Below, piece after piece: positions 13,710 through 24,276 of a DNA stretch of 64,000 nucleotides. Origin of the DNA: Sporopachydermia quercuum (lineage: Eukaryota > Ascomycota > Sporopachydermiomycetes > Sporopachydermiales > Sporopachydermiaceae). The position numbers and the translations under genes are program-made. The notes under the pieces were generated by a model that was given only the letters and a program-made list of their open reading frames with translations, was not told the origin of the DNA and did no database searches. Each line of letters starts with the position of its first letter. The first letter of the stretch is position 1. The stretch lies in NCBI GenBank assembly GCA_001599295.1, contig BCGN01000001.1, positions 186,001 to 250,000 on the forward strand, written 5' to 3'.

Positions 13710-14608
13710 TTACTTCTTTTCCTCTCCATCAACTTTTAAACCTGTTGAATCAGAAACGAATTTCCGGATTTTGCCAACAGTCATTTCCATATGTGATACA
13801 CCAACGTCATAAACAAATTCTGCTTCATCAGCTGCACTCTCCACAGCATCATAAATCCTTTGATGAGTATCAGCAACAATAGGTGACTTCTGTTCTAATT
13901 TCCATACAAAAGCACTAGTGTTGTTGAATGTTGATGGTAGGAAATATTTGAAAGCTGCAGCACCAAATAATAATGGAATGATTCCGCGAATAAGAATATT
14001 CTTTCTACGAGTTAAAATTGTTCCTGATAATGCTGCAGTTAAAATGTAGATTCCACCAGGTAAAACATCCTCATTAGAGCTCTTCAATCCTGCCACTGTA
14101 CTTGTAACTTTCTTTTCAACTTCGTTATAATCATTTAGATACTCATTTATTTTATTTGTTGCTATGTCAATGATTCCCACGGTATATTTTCTTGCGGTTT
14201 TAGCGTACTCTTCTAGGATAGGACTAGTACGAATAGTAACGCCAGAAACAATTTTGGGAGGAGCCAACTTGGCTTCTTCTTCTTTNGTGGCTGGTACAGT
14301 TGTTCCTGGAACAATTGTTACTGACGAGGTTTCCTCTTCGTCGTAGAAGCTTCTCTTGGATTCGTTGTGGAGATTTGGAGAAACAATGAATGCTGCGCCA
14401 GCCATGAATGTAACAATTCCAGCCTATTAGTAGTAGTTAGTATGTACATTAAGTATGGAGTCGGAGTTCGATTCAATTTTAAAGGCAGTCGTAATAATAT
14501 CTGTTGCAATGATAGTAGCAAGTGTTTAAGAGCACCACTTCTTAGCCACACAACATCATCTCAATATAAACTTGTGAAACTTACTTGTAGAGAACGTTGG
14601 GCCATCAT
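13710..14608 (-). CDS. MIC26/27: MICOS subunit Mic26/Mic27 (apolipoprotein-O family), spliced
   Basis: Two exons on the minus strand: 14585-14608 (eight codons, MMAQRSLQ) and 13710-14423. The 161-nt intron (14424-14584) has a GTAAGT donor, a TACTAAC branch site and a TAG acceptor, in phase 0. The protein is about 245 residues, close to the 230-odd of yeast Mic26 and Mic27. The core (PGGIYILTAALSG, TRRKNILIRG, then FKYFLPSTFNN) is the Apolipo_O signature: two membrane segments joined by a short basic loop. MICOS holds cristae junctions at the inner mitochondrial membrane. Without the intron, the frame would start at an internal Met (14405) and lose the N-terminal segment. Which of the two leading ATGs is used, and whether it is Mic26 or Mic27, are open. 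Confidence 0.85.
14424..14584 (-). other. Intron of MIC26/27
   Basis: GTAAGT at 14579-14584, TACTAAC about 12 bases before the acceptor, TAG at 14424-14426. A useful reference for splice signals in this genome. Confidence 0.88.
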
Positions 14609-15370
14609 TTTTCTTACAATCTCGAGTTGGCAAATCGGTTCTTCAATTTCTAGTAAACAAAAAGATAAAGCCTTTCGTCTTAGAATTAATAAGCAGAGGA
14701 AGCAAACGCGAAAATGAAAAGTAAAGCACAATTGATCGTACTCTATCTGTCTCNTTCACTACTCCCTTAGTTACCTGTTTGTACTTTGTACAATGATTAA
14801 CTCCAATCTATGGTTTGAAAGGCTTTAATTGGGCAATGGGTGTATTGATTGATATATTGATAATGTAATTAGCTATTTATCTGTGACAGGAGACTTCAAG
14901 TCATATTATTATTGTTCCTCGGCTTCTAGGGAATTGTTTCCATATTGGGTAGTGTCGGTTATTTCTTCAGAGGCAAAAAGCGGAATAGATATATATCTCT
15001 TGAATGTGTTGTACCTCACATCTTTTTATTAACATAAGCAAAGAAAACTGTGGGTGAGTTCATGCGGTATGAGACTCAATTAACAAGGGGGGAATTGATG
15101 AAAGGTTTGAGTCATTGGACACATAGAATCAAATATAAATGGTGACGATAAAATAACTATTGGTAGAGGAAGGCACGTTTAAGGAATGGTCTGAATAATA
15201 TATTCTTTTATGGATATTGAGCCGATGGAGTATAGTAAGGAATTCTTTTATTGATATAGAGAGATCAAAACGGATCAAACAGTTAGAACCAAGAAGGCTA
15301 AAACATATTGAAGCTTAAATAAGCATACATAAAAGTTAGGAATCAACTGCATATTAAGAAGACGCACAAA
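14609..15370. promoter_or_regulatory. Divergent promoter MIC26/27 and PEX20
   Basis: About 760 AT-rich bases between two start codons. No TATA element, palindrome or repeat that I would single out. Confidence 0.5.
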
Positions 15371-16540
15371 ATGTCTGGTATCTTTCCCGGTGGTGATAAC
15401 TGTGGACCATCAAATCCTCTGCAACAACTACAGAAGCATACACAACAAGATAGAACGTTGCAACAAGAAAGCTCAGGAAGATTCAACCAGCAAGGCTTCC
15501 GCTCAGAAGCTCATAGTGTGAATTCAAGACTAGAACGAGAATTTTCACAATTTAGTAATAACAATGATCCTATGAACAACGCAGGATTAGGTATGAAACC
15601 TGTTCAGNACCAAAGTGTATATGCACAACCAGCAACCCAACAGAGACAACCACTAACCAATGATTGGTCTTCAGATTTTGCGAAACTGCAAATAGGCCAA
15701 CAATCTCAAAGAGCACAATTAGGAATCCCTGTTCAACATCGAGAGCCTCAGCAAGCAAACAATCAATGGCAAAATGAATTTCTGGTTCGGTCAACAATAC
15801 AGCCAACACCTCAAACGCAATTCTCAGCTCCTGCACACATGCCTATGATGGGTAACTTGGCATATGGTCAAATGAATTCTACATCACGGTTTCAAACAAC
15901 TCCTGGTATCGCCCAACAAACGGAACATCAACAGGTCCATTCATTGGAGAAGCAAGAAGCCTTATTTGAAAAGGCTTTTGCTCAAGTGGAAGCGTCATTG
16001 GCACCTACGGTTGAAACAAGAAACGACACGACGGAAGCCGAACAGAAAAGAACTCCACAGATAAATCATATACCTACGCAAGAAGAACAACAGCAACAAT
16101 TACACGATAATCCTGATAATGAACAGTTAGCTAAAGTTGCTGGCCATATTGTTCAGGCAATGAATAATCCNAACGTAGGAGTTTCTACAGAAACATTTGA
16201 AAAGTTCAAACAAAGCCAATTTCTAAGTTTAATGCAGCAGGTAAGTTCCCGCCAAATCAAATTAAATGAAGAAGGATCAGATTTGGTAGATAATGAGGGA
16301 AAATCAGCTGGTACTGCGGAACCTGTGGAGGCTCCTACTATTACTCACGACAAAGCTCACCATTTACTTCCAGACACAATCCATGAAAATACACTAGGCG
16401 ATCCTTTGGCAAATGTTCCTCAAAATAACAATCTTTCATCCTTTGCAATAGCTCAACAGGCAATGAAAGGTGAAATCAAGTCAGATGCTTGGGATGAAGT
16501 CTACAATGACTATGCAAATGATGATAATATGATTATATAA
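15371..16540 (+). CDS. PEX20: Pex20-type PTS2 co-receptor for peroxisomal import
   Basis: 389 residues, Gln/Asn-rich. The N-terminus carries the Pex5/Pex20-type motif with a conserved cysteine (C11, in GGDNCGPSNPLQ) that in these receptors is monoubiquitinated for recycling. Two WxxxF Pex14-binding motifs follow, W99-SSDF and W133-QNEF. The C-terminus ends in the Pex7-binding type segment (SDAWDEVYNDY). There are no TPRs, so it is not Pex5. Pex20 acts with Pex7 to deliver PTS2 cargo; S. cerevisiae uses Pex18/Pex21 instead, so a Pex20 form agrees with a yeast outside that family. NPY1, another peroxisomal gene, lies 31 kb away. Two ambiguous bases are in frame. Confidence 0.88.
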   Translation: MSGIFPGGDNCGPSNPLQQLQKHTQQDRTLQQESSGRFNQQGFRSEAHSVNSRLEREFSQFSNNNDPMNNAGLGMKPVQXQSVYAQPATQQRQPLTNDWSSDFAKLQIGQQSQRAQLGIPVQHREPQQANNQWQNEFLVRSTIQPTPQTQFSAPAHMPMMGNLAYGQMNSTSRFQTTPGIAQQTEHQQVHSLEKQEALFEKAFAQVEASLAPTVETRNDTTEAEQKRTPQINHIPTQEEQQQQLHDNPDNEQLAKVAGHIVQAMNNXNVGVSTETFEKFKQSQFLSLMQQVSSRQIKLNEEGSDLVDNEGKSAGTAEPVEAPTITHDKAHHLLPDTIHENTLGDPLANVPQNNNLSSFAIAQQAMKGEIKSDAWDEVYNDYANDDNMII

Positions 16541-16668
16541 TCATGAGAAGATGTTTAAAGGGCTGTACACAACATGTATTAACTCATAGACCAAAAAAGA
16601 GATAGTTTTTAGTCTGAGACAACGAGGTAGCTAACCTGCAACGTATAGTAATATCTCGATGAGAAATG

Positions 16669-17006
16669 TCAAGTTATTGCTTGCTGTTGCTGAATATGAA
16701 CTGAAAAGAAATCATGATTAGTATACTATTTGGATTGCTTAATTATTGCTATGCTGGCTTGCTGTCCTTACAATGAACTTGGAACTTATAGCAATTAAGT
16801 TTTCTGTTTCATTTCTTATTCTTGATTATGGAGAGTTTTCATTGAGTATGGGAATGAAAGCTACGTAGTGCAACCATTTTTTAATGATTGTATAACTTTA
16901 TGACTGAAACTCGCTCGCGCACTACAGGTTTTACATACCTGGCTCGGTTAGTATTCCTGTTGACGAAGTCAGAATAGGTGGTTCACCCAGCAGATCGATT
17001 TTATTG
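16669..17006 (-). CDS. Possible 3' exons of a small spliced gene, 5' part not found
   Basis: On the minus strand, 16939-17006 reads NKIDLLGEPPILTSS then TGILTEP, ending in a GTATGT donor. After a 238-nt intron with TACTAAT and TTTTCAG, 16669-16700 continues in phase as VHIQQQQAIT and a stop. The exon is clearly richer in G+C than its surroundings. The acceptor before 17006 follows TACTGAC by only four bases, closer than in other introns here. No first exon with the required phase is convincing; a candidate ATG exon ending near 17201 has a weak GTGAAA donor. I do not recognise the peptide. Spacing is convergent with PEX20. Confidence 0.38.
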
Positions 17007-18607
17007 CTAAGTCAGTATTACATTTATATAATTATATCAAGAATCACTAGCCAATGATTTATAAGAAGAAAAAAAGTTAAATTGTTACAATATGGCAAGT
17101 ACACACATACTCTCATATGTGTGAGAGGCTCTATAAATACTATTTACAATAGTGCATATCCTAGTCATCGTTAAATTCTTTCGCCTTTCTGGCACTATTA
17201 TTTTCACTTATTAATGGTGCGATCACAAGATATTAGAATTACCATCGTTATTCGTACTTCAAATGTAGGTCTCATTCCACACATAAATTCTGTCTATATC
17301 CGTTTTATTTCACATAATATGATGCTATGTATTNTTTACAACGACAACCGCAAATTAGTAAATTGTCGTCTAATAGCGTTTCTGAAACTTCAAATATCTG
17401 CTTTCCTTTCTTTTCAACTCATCAAGTAAACACTTTCAGAACCTGATAAATGTCATCTCCAATTCATTCATCAGTTGTTCATTGCTTCAGTACGATCGCT
17501 GTCATTACTATTATTTCCTGTTTCTATCACATGCTTGCTAATTAATTGAGCTGCCTATTTCCAAATTGGGTAAGTAAATATAGTCATTGGCTTTCTAAAA
17601 AAACTGGGCAAATAACGTTTGAAGTTTAATTAAACATTTTAGCTATAACTGAAGGTTAGTGTCAAGGGTGAAATTTCTAATGAAAATATTAAGCGAGTTT
17701 CGTCTGTCATAATATTACATCAGAAGCCAGTACTATATTAGATCTAATCAATAAGTCTAATGCTGACAAACATGCGGATTACCAGGCGGAAAAAAAATAA
17801 AAGTGATTGTTCTTCCCAAATATAAATGGTGAAGAAAACGGGTTGAGGTTCAAGGTTCAAATTTTTTATCTAATCTCCTTGACTGTGAGATTGAATATTC
17901 CACATGGGCAGTAGTTGTTACGCAAGGAAGGTAGGTGTTGAGAGAAGTGGATTAAACATCAAGCATATCAGATATTCTCACATAATAAGTAGCTAAAACT
18001 AAATTCAACTGGAATGGAGTATCTACCACATTATTCCTAATGGATTACAATAAAGATTACCACGGGCATCTATTGTCAAGGAGTTCATCTGACTTGATAG
18101 CAACCATAAATTTCCACTCTAGAAATGATATAGAAATATATACGTTACAACCTAGAAAACATAAGCGATCAGTTTTCGTTTAAGAAAAAAGTAGCAATAG
18201 AATCACTATATATATTGAAGTGAAAGCAAAGGGTTGCTTATACAGGATCATATATTGCTCTAACTTTTGTTAACCTCGTTTTGGCTCATCAGTATTTCCC
18301 TAAAAAGTAGCTGTTAANTTCAAGTTTGCTTCGGTTGCTATTGCTCAAATTCATATTTTCAAATAGTTTTACGATAATTATTTTACAACACTAGGATACA
18401 TTATATGTTGCCAATAACTATCGATAACTTCATTAATCCATCGATTGTCTTCTCACAAACGAGTAAACTTCAAATCAAATCAATTTCACAACAGCTTTGA
18501 TCTTTTTCATGTAATTTTCCTTCAAGATAACTTCTTACTCCTGTGAATTCATTTCTCTATCGTATTTCTTCTTCTATTCTAACAACATTAACATTCGACC
18601 TCACCCT
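17007..18607. other. Long non-coding stretch upstream of BEM1
   Basis: 1.6 kb, AT-rich. A TATAAATA sits at 17132 and a GTAAGT at 17571, but neither leads to a supported exon. A 71-codon frame at 17214-17429 has no protein-like pattern. Confidence 0.45.
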
Positions 18608-18916
18608 ATGCCAATTTCTCACCTCCTGAGAGTGCAATACCAGCCCCAAGTGAGAACGAAATTGAGGTTTATTACCCAATTAGGTAGTACTCTCATTCTT
18701 ATTACTACCTAAATGAGTTCCTTGCTTCTGAACCTTGATTTAGAGTTTGAATAATGTTTCTGAATTGGAATAATTGCAGGGAAGCTCGTCAACCTAATTG
18801 GCGACAAACTTTCCGAATTTCAACTCAAAGATTCAAAAAGATTTGACAGTTTCGCTAAAACTAGCAGTTACATTGCTCATGTAAAATTTCGCCAACGGTC
18901 AACAGAAGTCTTTTGA
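18608..18916 (+). CDS. Possible small two-exon gene, 70 residues
   Basis: Exon 18608-18683 (25 codons plus one base, MPISHLLRVQYQPQVRTK...) could join exon 18780-18916 (KLVNLIGDKLSEFQLK...) with matching phase and a TGA at 18914. The 96-nt gap starts GTAGTA and ends TTGCAG. Both exons are visibly richer in G+C than the gap and flanks. The N-terminus is Arg/Gln/Leu-rich without acidic residues, as in mitochondrial presequences. Against it: the donor GTAGTA is not the usual one here, and I see no good branch site. I do not recognise a family. It lies 500 bases upstream of BEM1. Confidence 0.4.
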
Positions 18917-19415
18917 AAATAATAATGATAAGACAAATGAAGGCTTATAGCTATAGAGAAGGTTCTCTAGCAACGTTAACAATGCTCCTCAATAAATTTC
19001 AAGAATCTGGCTACTTCTAAAATCAGTATCGTTGCTATATATCATCATCTACCCTATTAATTATGATGGATTTGACTTGGGAATTAAGTTATTCTAAATA
19101 ATCTAAGTTTATCCAGCTTCATCATTAATCAACTCTATTTCTGCTAGATGATGGTTTTTTGTAGCAATCACCTTTCATATTCTTTTCATATAACTAAATA
19201 ATAGAATTATCAGGTTTCATATATATACATCATCAATGCCCATTTTGCTAAAATGCATTCAAACCTAATGATGGGACTTGTCATGAAATGCCCGCCCTCC
19301 TTCTTAAAAATTCCCCTCGAAATGGACTTCGTTTACATCAGCAGTTGTTCTGTACTCTCGTCACCTGTCAAATAACTATTTGATTGATCCATTCATTAAT
19401 TATATATACAGAGTA

Positions 19416-21872
19416 ATGGAAACTGTTAATGCTATTCAAGATCAAGTAATTGATCCGACCGTTTCAAAATCAGGTAAATTTTCTAGTTTTTTCAAAAGAT
19501 CACCAAGTTCCAAGAAAATAACCTGTCACAATATTAGAATTGCCAACTTATCACCAAACGAATACGAAATGCCGAAAGATCCAGTTAATGGAAAACTGAG
19601 GGCCATTAGGTATATAATTCAAGCTCATCAAACGTATAGAACATTTGATTCTGATGAGATCTCCTATATGAAAGGTGATGCATTTCTTGTGTATGATGAA
19701 GATATAACCAAACCTGAATATTTCATTGCTGAGGACCCTTTAAGGAAAATCAAAGGTTTAGTGAAAAAAGCGGATTTCCAAATCAAGTACAATGGGTGGA
19801 AATTACACATTTTAGGACCCCAAGGGAAGAATGCTTCTNTAGACAGTGAAATGAGATCAAAACAATTTATTCGTCGCCCGTCAATTGAGAACACCAGTGA
19901 AAATGGAGATGAAAGCGACCACAATTCAGCTAATGAATCTTCAGAATCTGCTCTGAATATTAACGAAATTAACAGATCTTCAATTTCATCATCAATCTAT
20001 TCTGATGAGGATTCAAATACAAGTTCAAGTTTGAGCTCAAATTCAGATACAAGTTCACCAGCAACTGATAACTCTTTTGCTTTCCATAATACAAAGTACA
20101 CACTAAAATCATCACCCTCTATTTACACAGCAACTAACTTCTTTTTTCCCACTCCTAAAGTCAAGATGTCAAACCAAGCAAATAGTCCAAATTCTCCATC
20201 TAATTGTTCAACAGCATCTTCTTCATCTTTGATTTCGTCAAGAGAAATGTCATCTCCAAGTTGTAGTTTTACAAGTGAAGATGAATCAATTAGAACTTCT
20301 CCTTTGAATCTATCAAAGCCTTTCAGTGCTTCTGAATCTCGTCAAGTTACTCTGAAGTTACCACATGAAGATATTGAAGTTCAACCTCATTCTGAGATTG
20401 AGAAACCTATTGAAACTCCCACAAAGATTCAAAATAGGGTTTCCACTACTAATAAGAACGTGCCGAGATCTTTCAGTATGCCTGTTTTCCCAAGGTTACC
20501 AGGTTTGACACCTAAACCAAAAGTTTTAACTGGTAAAGTTAAACACAACTGGGTAGCTGAATACGACAATGAGTTGACTGCAAACATTGGTGAATATATT
20601 CAAATTGTCGCTAGAACTGAAGGCTGCGATTGGTTATTTGCNAAACTGATCTCTCAAATTCCTTCTGCTACAAGACAGGAACCAAGATTCATTGGTACCA
20701 AATTTGTTCAAATCATTGATCATACAAAGAATCAAAAAGGTAGTATTCAATATGTCAAAGATCGTGAAGTTGAAACCTTTTTGAACGATTTTGGTTTACC
20801 AACTGTCGAAGAATGGTGTGATGAGAACAGAGCTTTACAAGAATCTTCAATTCCATTGCAATCGATCAACAACAGTAGTAATAATGATACTGGAAGTAAA
20901 AAGACTTTCCATACTGTTATTGATATAAAATCACCAGTTAAGAATCAAAAGAAACAAAGCAGTTTTGGTCGTCGTATTACATCAATGATGAACTCTTCGA
21001 GTGCTAGCTCAATTATTCCAACATCCAATTATAAGAGCAGCAGTTCACACAACTCATTTCATTACTATTCATCATTTGACTCTTCTTCATCTTCATTGAT
21101 ATCATCCGTACCACCAANGACTTTACCTGCAACTCCTTCAAAATCTGCTAACAGCTCAACTAGCAATATTCCAAGCATTTCTTCTAGTGCATCCTCTGTT
21201 AACGTCTCAGGCGCATCATCATCTACTATTACTATCACAACAGCTCCGAAAGTTCACGTTAGTGAAGCTATAATTAACAGTTGTATTGTCAATGATGGGA
21301 TCCATTTTAACACAAGAGCTCCTTTCATTTACAACATAGCTGTGAATATGTCTAATGGTGAAGTCAAGCCAATCATTAAAACTAAGTACGATTTTGAGAA
21401 ATTTCATGAAATGCTCAAAAAGTTAACTCCTGCTTTCATGAAAGATGAAACTTTGCCAGACTTTCCCAGTAAATTCACTCAAGAAGCTGAATCAGTTCAA
21501 TCAATCAATGACTATCTGTTCAGTGTGTTGACATTGTCACTGAGCAACTATAGAAGAATTGTTGAGTTTTTCCAGACTAATATCTGTCCAGTTGACTATC
21601 CACCATCAGTTAAAGACAAACTGAAAGTGAAGTACTATTATAACGAATTATCCAAAGAAGCTATTGTTTTCAACATCAATAGATATTCTAATAATCTATT
21701 CAATGATATTAAAAATAACATTGAAACAAGATTAGTGATATCGTTGAATCAGCTTTACTATAAGAATGGAATTGACAGTGACAAGAAGTCGATTAAGAAC
21801 AACGATGATGTTTTGAATGTTCTTTCTATTCAAAGTGAAAACAACTTGAACAATTTAGTTCTATATGGTTGA
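19416..21872 (+). CDS. BEM1: Bem1 polarity scaffold (SH3-SH3-PX-PB1)
   Basis: 818 residues from the ATG at 19416; a frame extending to 19380 has only a TTG there. SH3-1 is at about 64-123 (AHQTYRTFDSDEISYMKGD), SH3-2 at about 372-435 (VAEYDNELTANIGEYIQIV). It is followed by the Bem1-specific LPTVEEW and a short IPLQSI segment that match S. cerevisiae Bem1. A PX domain spans about 622-728 and a PB1 domain the last 80 residues. Bem1 links Cdc42, its GEF Cdc24 (through PB1) and PAK kinases at sites of polarised growth. S. cerevisiae Bem1 has 551 residues; the extra ~270 are Ser-rich linkers between SH3-1 and SH3-2 and before PX. Three ambiguous bases are in frame. Confidence 0.93.
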   Translation: METVNAIQDQVIDPTVSKSGKFSSFFKRSPSSKKITCHNIRIANLSPNEYEMPKDPVNGKLRAIRYIIQAHQTYRTFDSDEISYMKGDAFLVYDEDITKPEYFIAEDPLRKIKGLVKKADFQIKYNGWKLHILGPQGKNASXDSEMRSKQFIRRPSIENTSENGDESDHNSANESSESALNINEINRSSISSSIYSDEDSNTSSSLSSNSDTSSPATDNSFAFHNTKYTLKSSPSIYTATNFFFPTPKVKMSNQANSPNSPSNCSTASSSSLISSREMSSPSCSFTSEDESIRTSPLNLSKPFSASESRQVTLKLPHEDIEVQPHSEIEKPIETPTKIQNRVSTTNKNVPRSFSMPVFPRLPGLTPKPKVLTGKVKHNWVAEYDNELTANIGEYIQIVARTEGCDWLFXKLISQIPSATRQEPRFIGTKFVQIIDHTKNQKGSIQYVKDREVETFLNDFGLPTVEEWCDENRALQESSIPLQSINNSSNNDTGSKKTFHTVIDIKSPVKNQKKQSSFGRRITSMMNSSSASSIIPTSNYKSSSSHNSFHYYSSFDSSSSSLISSVPPXTLPATPSKSANSSTSNIPSISSSASSVNVSGASSSTITITTAPKVHVSEAIINSCIVNDGIHFNTRAPFIYNIAVNMSNGEVKPIIKTKYDFEKFHEMLKKLTPAFMKDETLPDFPSKFTQEAESVQSINDYLFSVLTLSLSNYRRIVEFFQTNICPVDYPPSVKDKLKVKYYYNELSKEAIVFNINRYSNNLFNDIKNNIETRLVISLNQLYYKNGIDSDKKSIKNNDDVLNVLSIQSENNLNNLVLYG

Positions 21873-22380
21873 AATAGAGAATTCCAAGGCGGCTTTAGCA
21901 TACGATCATATGATCACTTGCATTTATACTCAGCATAAAGTATCGATTCTGGCACGAATAGAAATCGTACACTTATTGAAACTCAGGGCTTATTGGTTTC
22001 ACTGCTAATTGTTATATTATTATTAAAGTTTTTTTTTTTTGAATTTTTCTTCTTTTTTTCCTTTAAGAATGATTCTTGAATGATAATTGACACTACCCTT
22101 ATTTTGCTTCTACTAATTACTACTATTATTCCACTTTTCACTTCATTATTGACAGCTTTATTGTCATCTACCTTCCGTTTATTAAGAAGTGTGTTATTTC
22201 TGATTTCTAATCTGACTTCGCTTACAGTGATTAATGATATGGTCTATCATTGATTACGCTTTGATTCGTTTCATANTAAGAACTTGTGTTTAATTGTCTT
22301 TCATTGAATGATTTATGGATTTTTTTTTCGTCAGTTAGTTATATAGGTTATAAATTATAAGTATCTGTCATCAAATTACG

Positions 22381-22418
<38 letters not shown>

Positions 22419-22635
22419 GATAAATCAAATCAGATTGATCTTACTACATTAGTCTTCTATTAGTTCTACTATCGTGCATTAGTTAAATTGTAGAACTAAA
22501 TAATATATTATAACCCTAGAATTAAAACTACTTAATAACCCATTTCTCTTCATTTATATTAAACATTAAACCTATCCATGCCATTATCAACACAGTCATT
22601 CCCATTCATAGTATCCAGAGTACTCAAAATTCTTG
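21873..22635. other. Convergent intergenic region BEM1/GPR1
   Basis: Contains T runs near 22030 and 22320 and an ACT microsatellite (listed separately). No gene seen. Confidence 0.55.
22381..22418. repeat. (ACT)12 microsatellite
   Basis: Nearly thirteen uninterrupted ACT units in the 3' intergenic region. Confidence 0.92.
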
Positions 22636-24276
22636 TTATCTCTTAACTCCTTCAGGACCTTCTCGTAAAAACTCCCAAAAGTCAATCTCTTTATCAGAAG
22701 CTGAACCAGATTCACCTTGTTCTGATTCATAATTATAGTCATTTATTGGTCTGTCTTCATCATCAATACCACCAACCTTACTAGTAGCAAGAAATGATTC
22801 AGAATCTGGTAGTGAACTTCCCCTATTATTCATTGAAGTGCCGTCACCATTCTTCCTGTTCTTATTATTACTACTATTATTACTGCTGTTATTACTACTA
22901 TTATTACTGCTGTTGTGATTATCACTATCATCTTTCTTCTTATTTTTACCTTCTTCCAATTGGGTTTGAGAATTCATTCGTTGAGAAGATCTTGAAGAGA
23001 AGATGATTTCCCTGATAACAAAAATCGTAACATCGATAGTACAATTAAACGGCCTCATCCACGCAGTTAAATACCATAGCCAAGTTACNTTCCCATAATA
23101 ACCAGATAATCTAATACAATACGCAATCAATGGGAATAGCCATAATAACGTGTATGATAAGGGATACAACAGTACTGTAGTTGTTTGAGTTGTTATTCTT
23201 CTTTTTCTAGCAACAAATTTATCAAGTGCCTCATTATGTAAGTGTGCCCTTAAGTGTGATAGCTCTGTCAACTGACTTGCCTTATTACCGGCTTCAAAAG
23301 CTACATCAATACCTTCTATTTCGACGGGCGAACTTGATTTCTTCTTCAAAGATGATGAAGATGCTGATATCCCATCAACGGTCTCTGTTTCCGTTTCTGC
23401 TACTATTATTCCTTCATTCCTTGCTTTAACGGCTTCTTCTTCCTCTTTAGAAACTTCGCTTTCTAACTTATATAATGAGTTATCTGATATTGAGACCAAT
23501 AACCATGCTGATTTGATGATTTCAACCAATGAGTGGAACTTTTTCTTAATAAAGCTTGTTATTCTATATTTTGATTTTTCTGTATTTTCCGTGTCAATGG
23601 TTAACAAACTCTGCTGCTGAGCAATATGGAATTGGTGCTGTAGCTTGTTAAACTCCAAAATGACATAGCAATAGATAGAAACATAAACTAGTATTACCAA
23701 GGTAAGAATGATGAATCTTGGGATCCAGTTGAGGACTAGATTATACCATAAAGGACGAGTAGGTAAAGAACAATATGTTTCCCTCATAACATAAGCCTGT
23801 CCTGGATTTATAAATGCTAATGCTGCTAATGTTGGTGGCATAAATCCAAGAACTGCATACATATAATATCTGAATTCGAATAAACCAGTTGACATCGAGA
23901 AGAATACTGTACAAGCAGAATGCAAAGCTAACGCTAAATTTGTAAAATCACCACCTTCAACTGCGTATGCCTGAAAAAATCCACTTATTTCACAGTTGAT
24001 AGGACGCCTTAATTTATACATAATAGTAAAGCTTAGAAACACAACAGCTTTTAAGAAGTCATAGAATACCAATATTGAAATGATGTAAACTCTGAACCGT
24101 AAATTCGTATCTTTCAAATCTAATTTCCATTTCAATTTCCATACTGATATTATGATTGCAATAAATACTAAACCTGACGCTATTGATAATGAGCTTGATA
24201 CTATGCTTAAGATTTTGATTGTGTTCTGTTGACTACCAGTCAATGCTGCAATTTCAGGACTAGTAATTGAGGACAT
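22636..24276 (-). CDS. GPR1: Gpr1-type G-protein-coupled receptor
   Basis: 546 residues from ATG 24276 (the frame reaches 24306 without another ATG). Five membrane segments are in residues ~20-220 and two in ~370-425, separated by a charged third loop of about 150 residues. Matches to yeast Gpr1/Git3 are strong: FYDFLKAVVF in segment 2-3, YAVEGGDF, LAALAFIN, then YCSLPTRPLWYNLVLNW before segment 5. The C-terminal pair (TTTVLLYPLSYTLLW) is the Git3_C region. Gpr1 senses sugars or amino acids at the plasma membrane and signals through Gpa2 to cAMP/PKA. S. cerevisiae Gpr1 has about 960 residues, so the third loop here is far shorter. The tail holds an Asn-Ser repeat (22855-22920). The upstream region is 2 kb long. 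Confidence 0.87.
   Translation of the reverse strand: MSSITSPEIAALTGSQQNTIKILSIVSSSLSIASGLVFIAIIISVWKLKWKLDLKDTNLRFRVYIISILVFYDFLKAVVFLSFTIMYKLRRPINCEISGFFQAYAVEGGDFTNLALALHSACTVFFSMSTGLFEFRYYMYAVLGFMPPTLAALAFINPGQAYVMRETYCSLPTRPLWYNLVLNWIPRFIILTLVILVYVSIYCYVILEFNKLQHQFHIAQQQSLLTIDTENTEKSKYRITSFIKKKFHSLVEIIKSAWLLVSISDNSLYKLESEVSKEEEEAVKARNEGIIVAETETETVDGISASSSSLKKKSSSPVEIEGIDVAFEAGNKASQLTELSHLRAHLHNEALDKFVARKRRITTQTTTVLLYPLSYTLLWLFPLIAYCIRLSGYYGXVTWLWYLTAWMRPFNCTIDVTIFVIREIIFSSRSSQRMNSQTQLEEGKNKKKDDSDNHNSSNNSSNNSSNNSSNNKNRKNGDGTSMNNRGSSLPDSESFLATSKVGGIDDEDRPINDYNYESEQGESGSASDKEIDFWEFLREGPEGVKR

Noticed and set aside
17845-17875. B-box-like GGTTCAAATT suggesting a tRNA
   Set aside because: No A-box, acceptor stem or cloverleaf can be drawn upstream.
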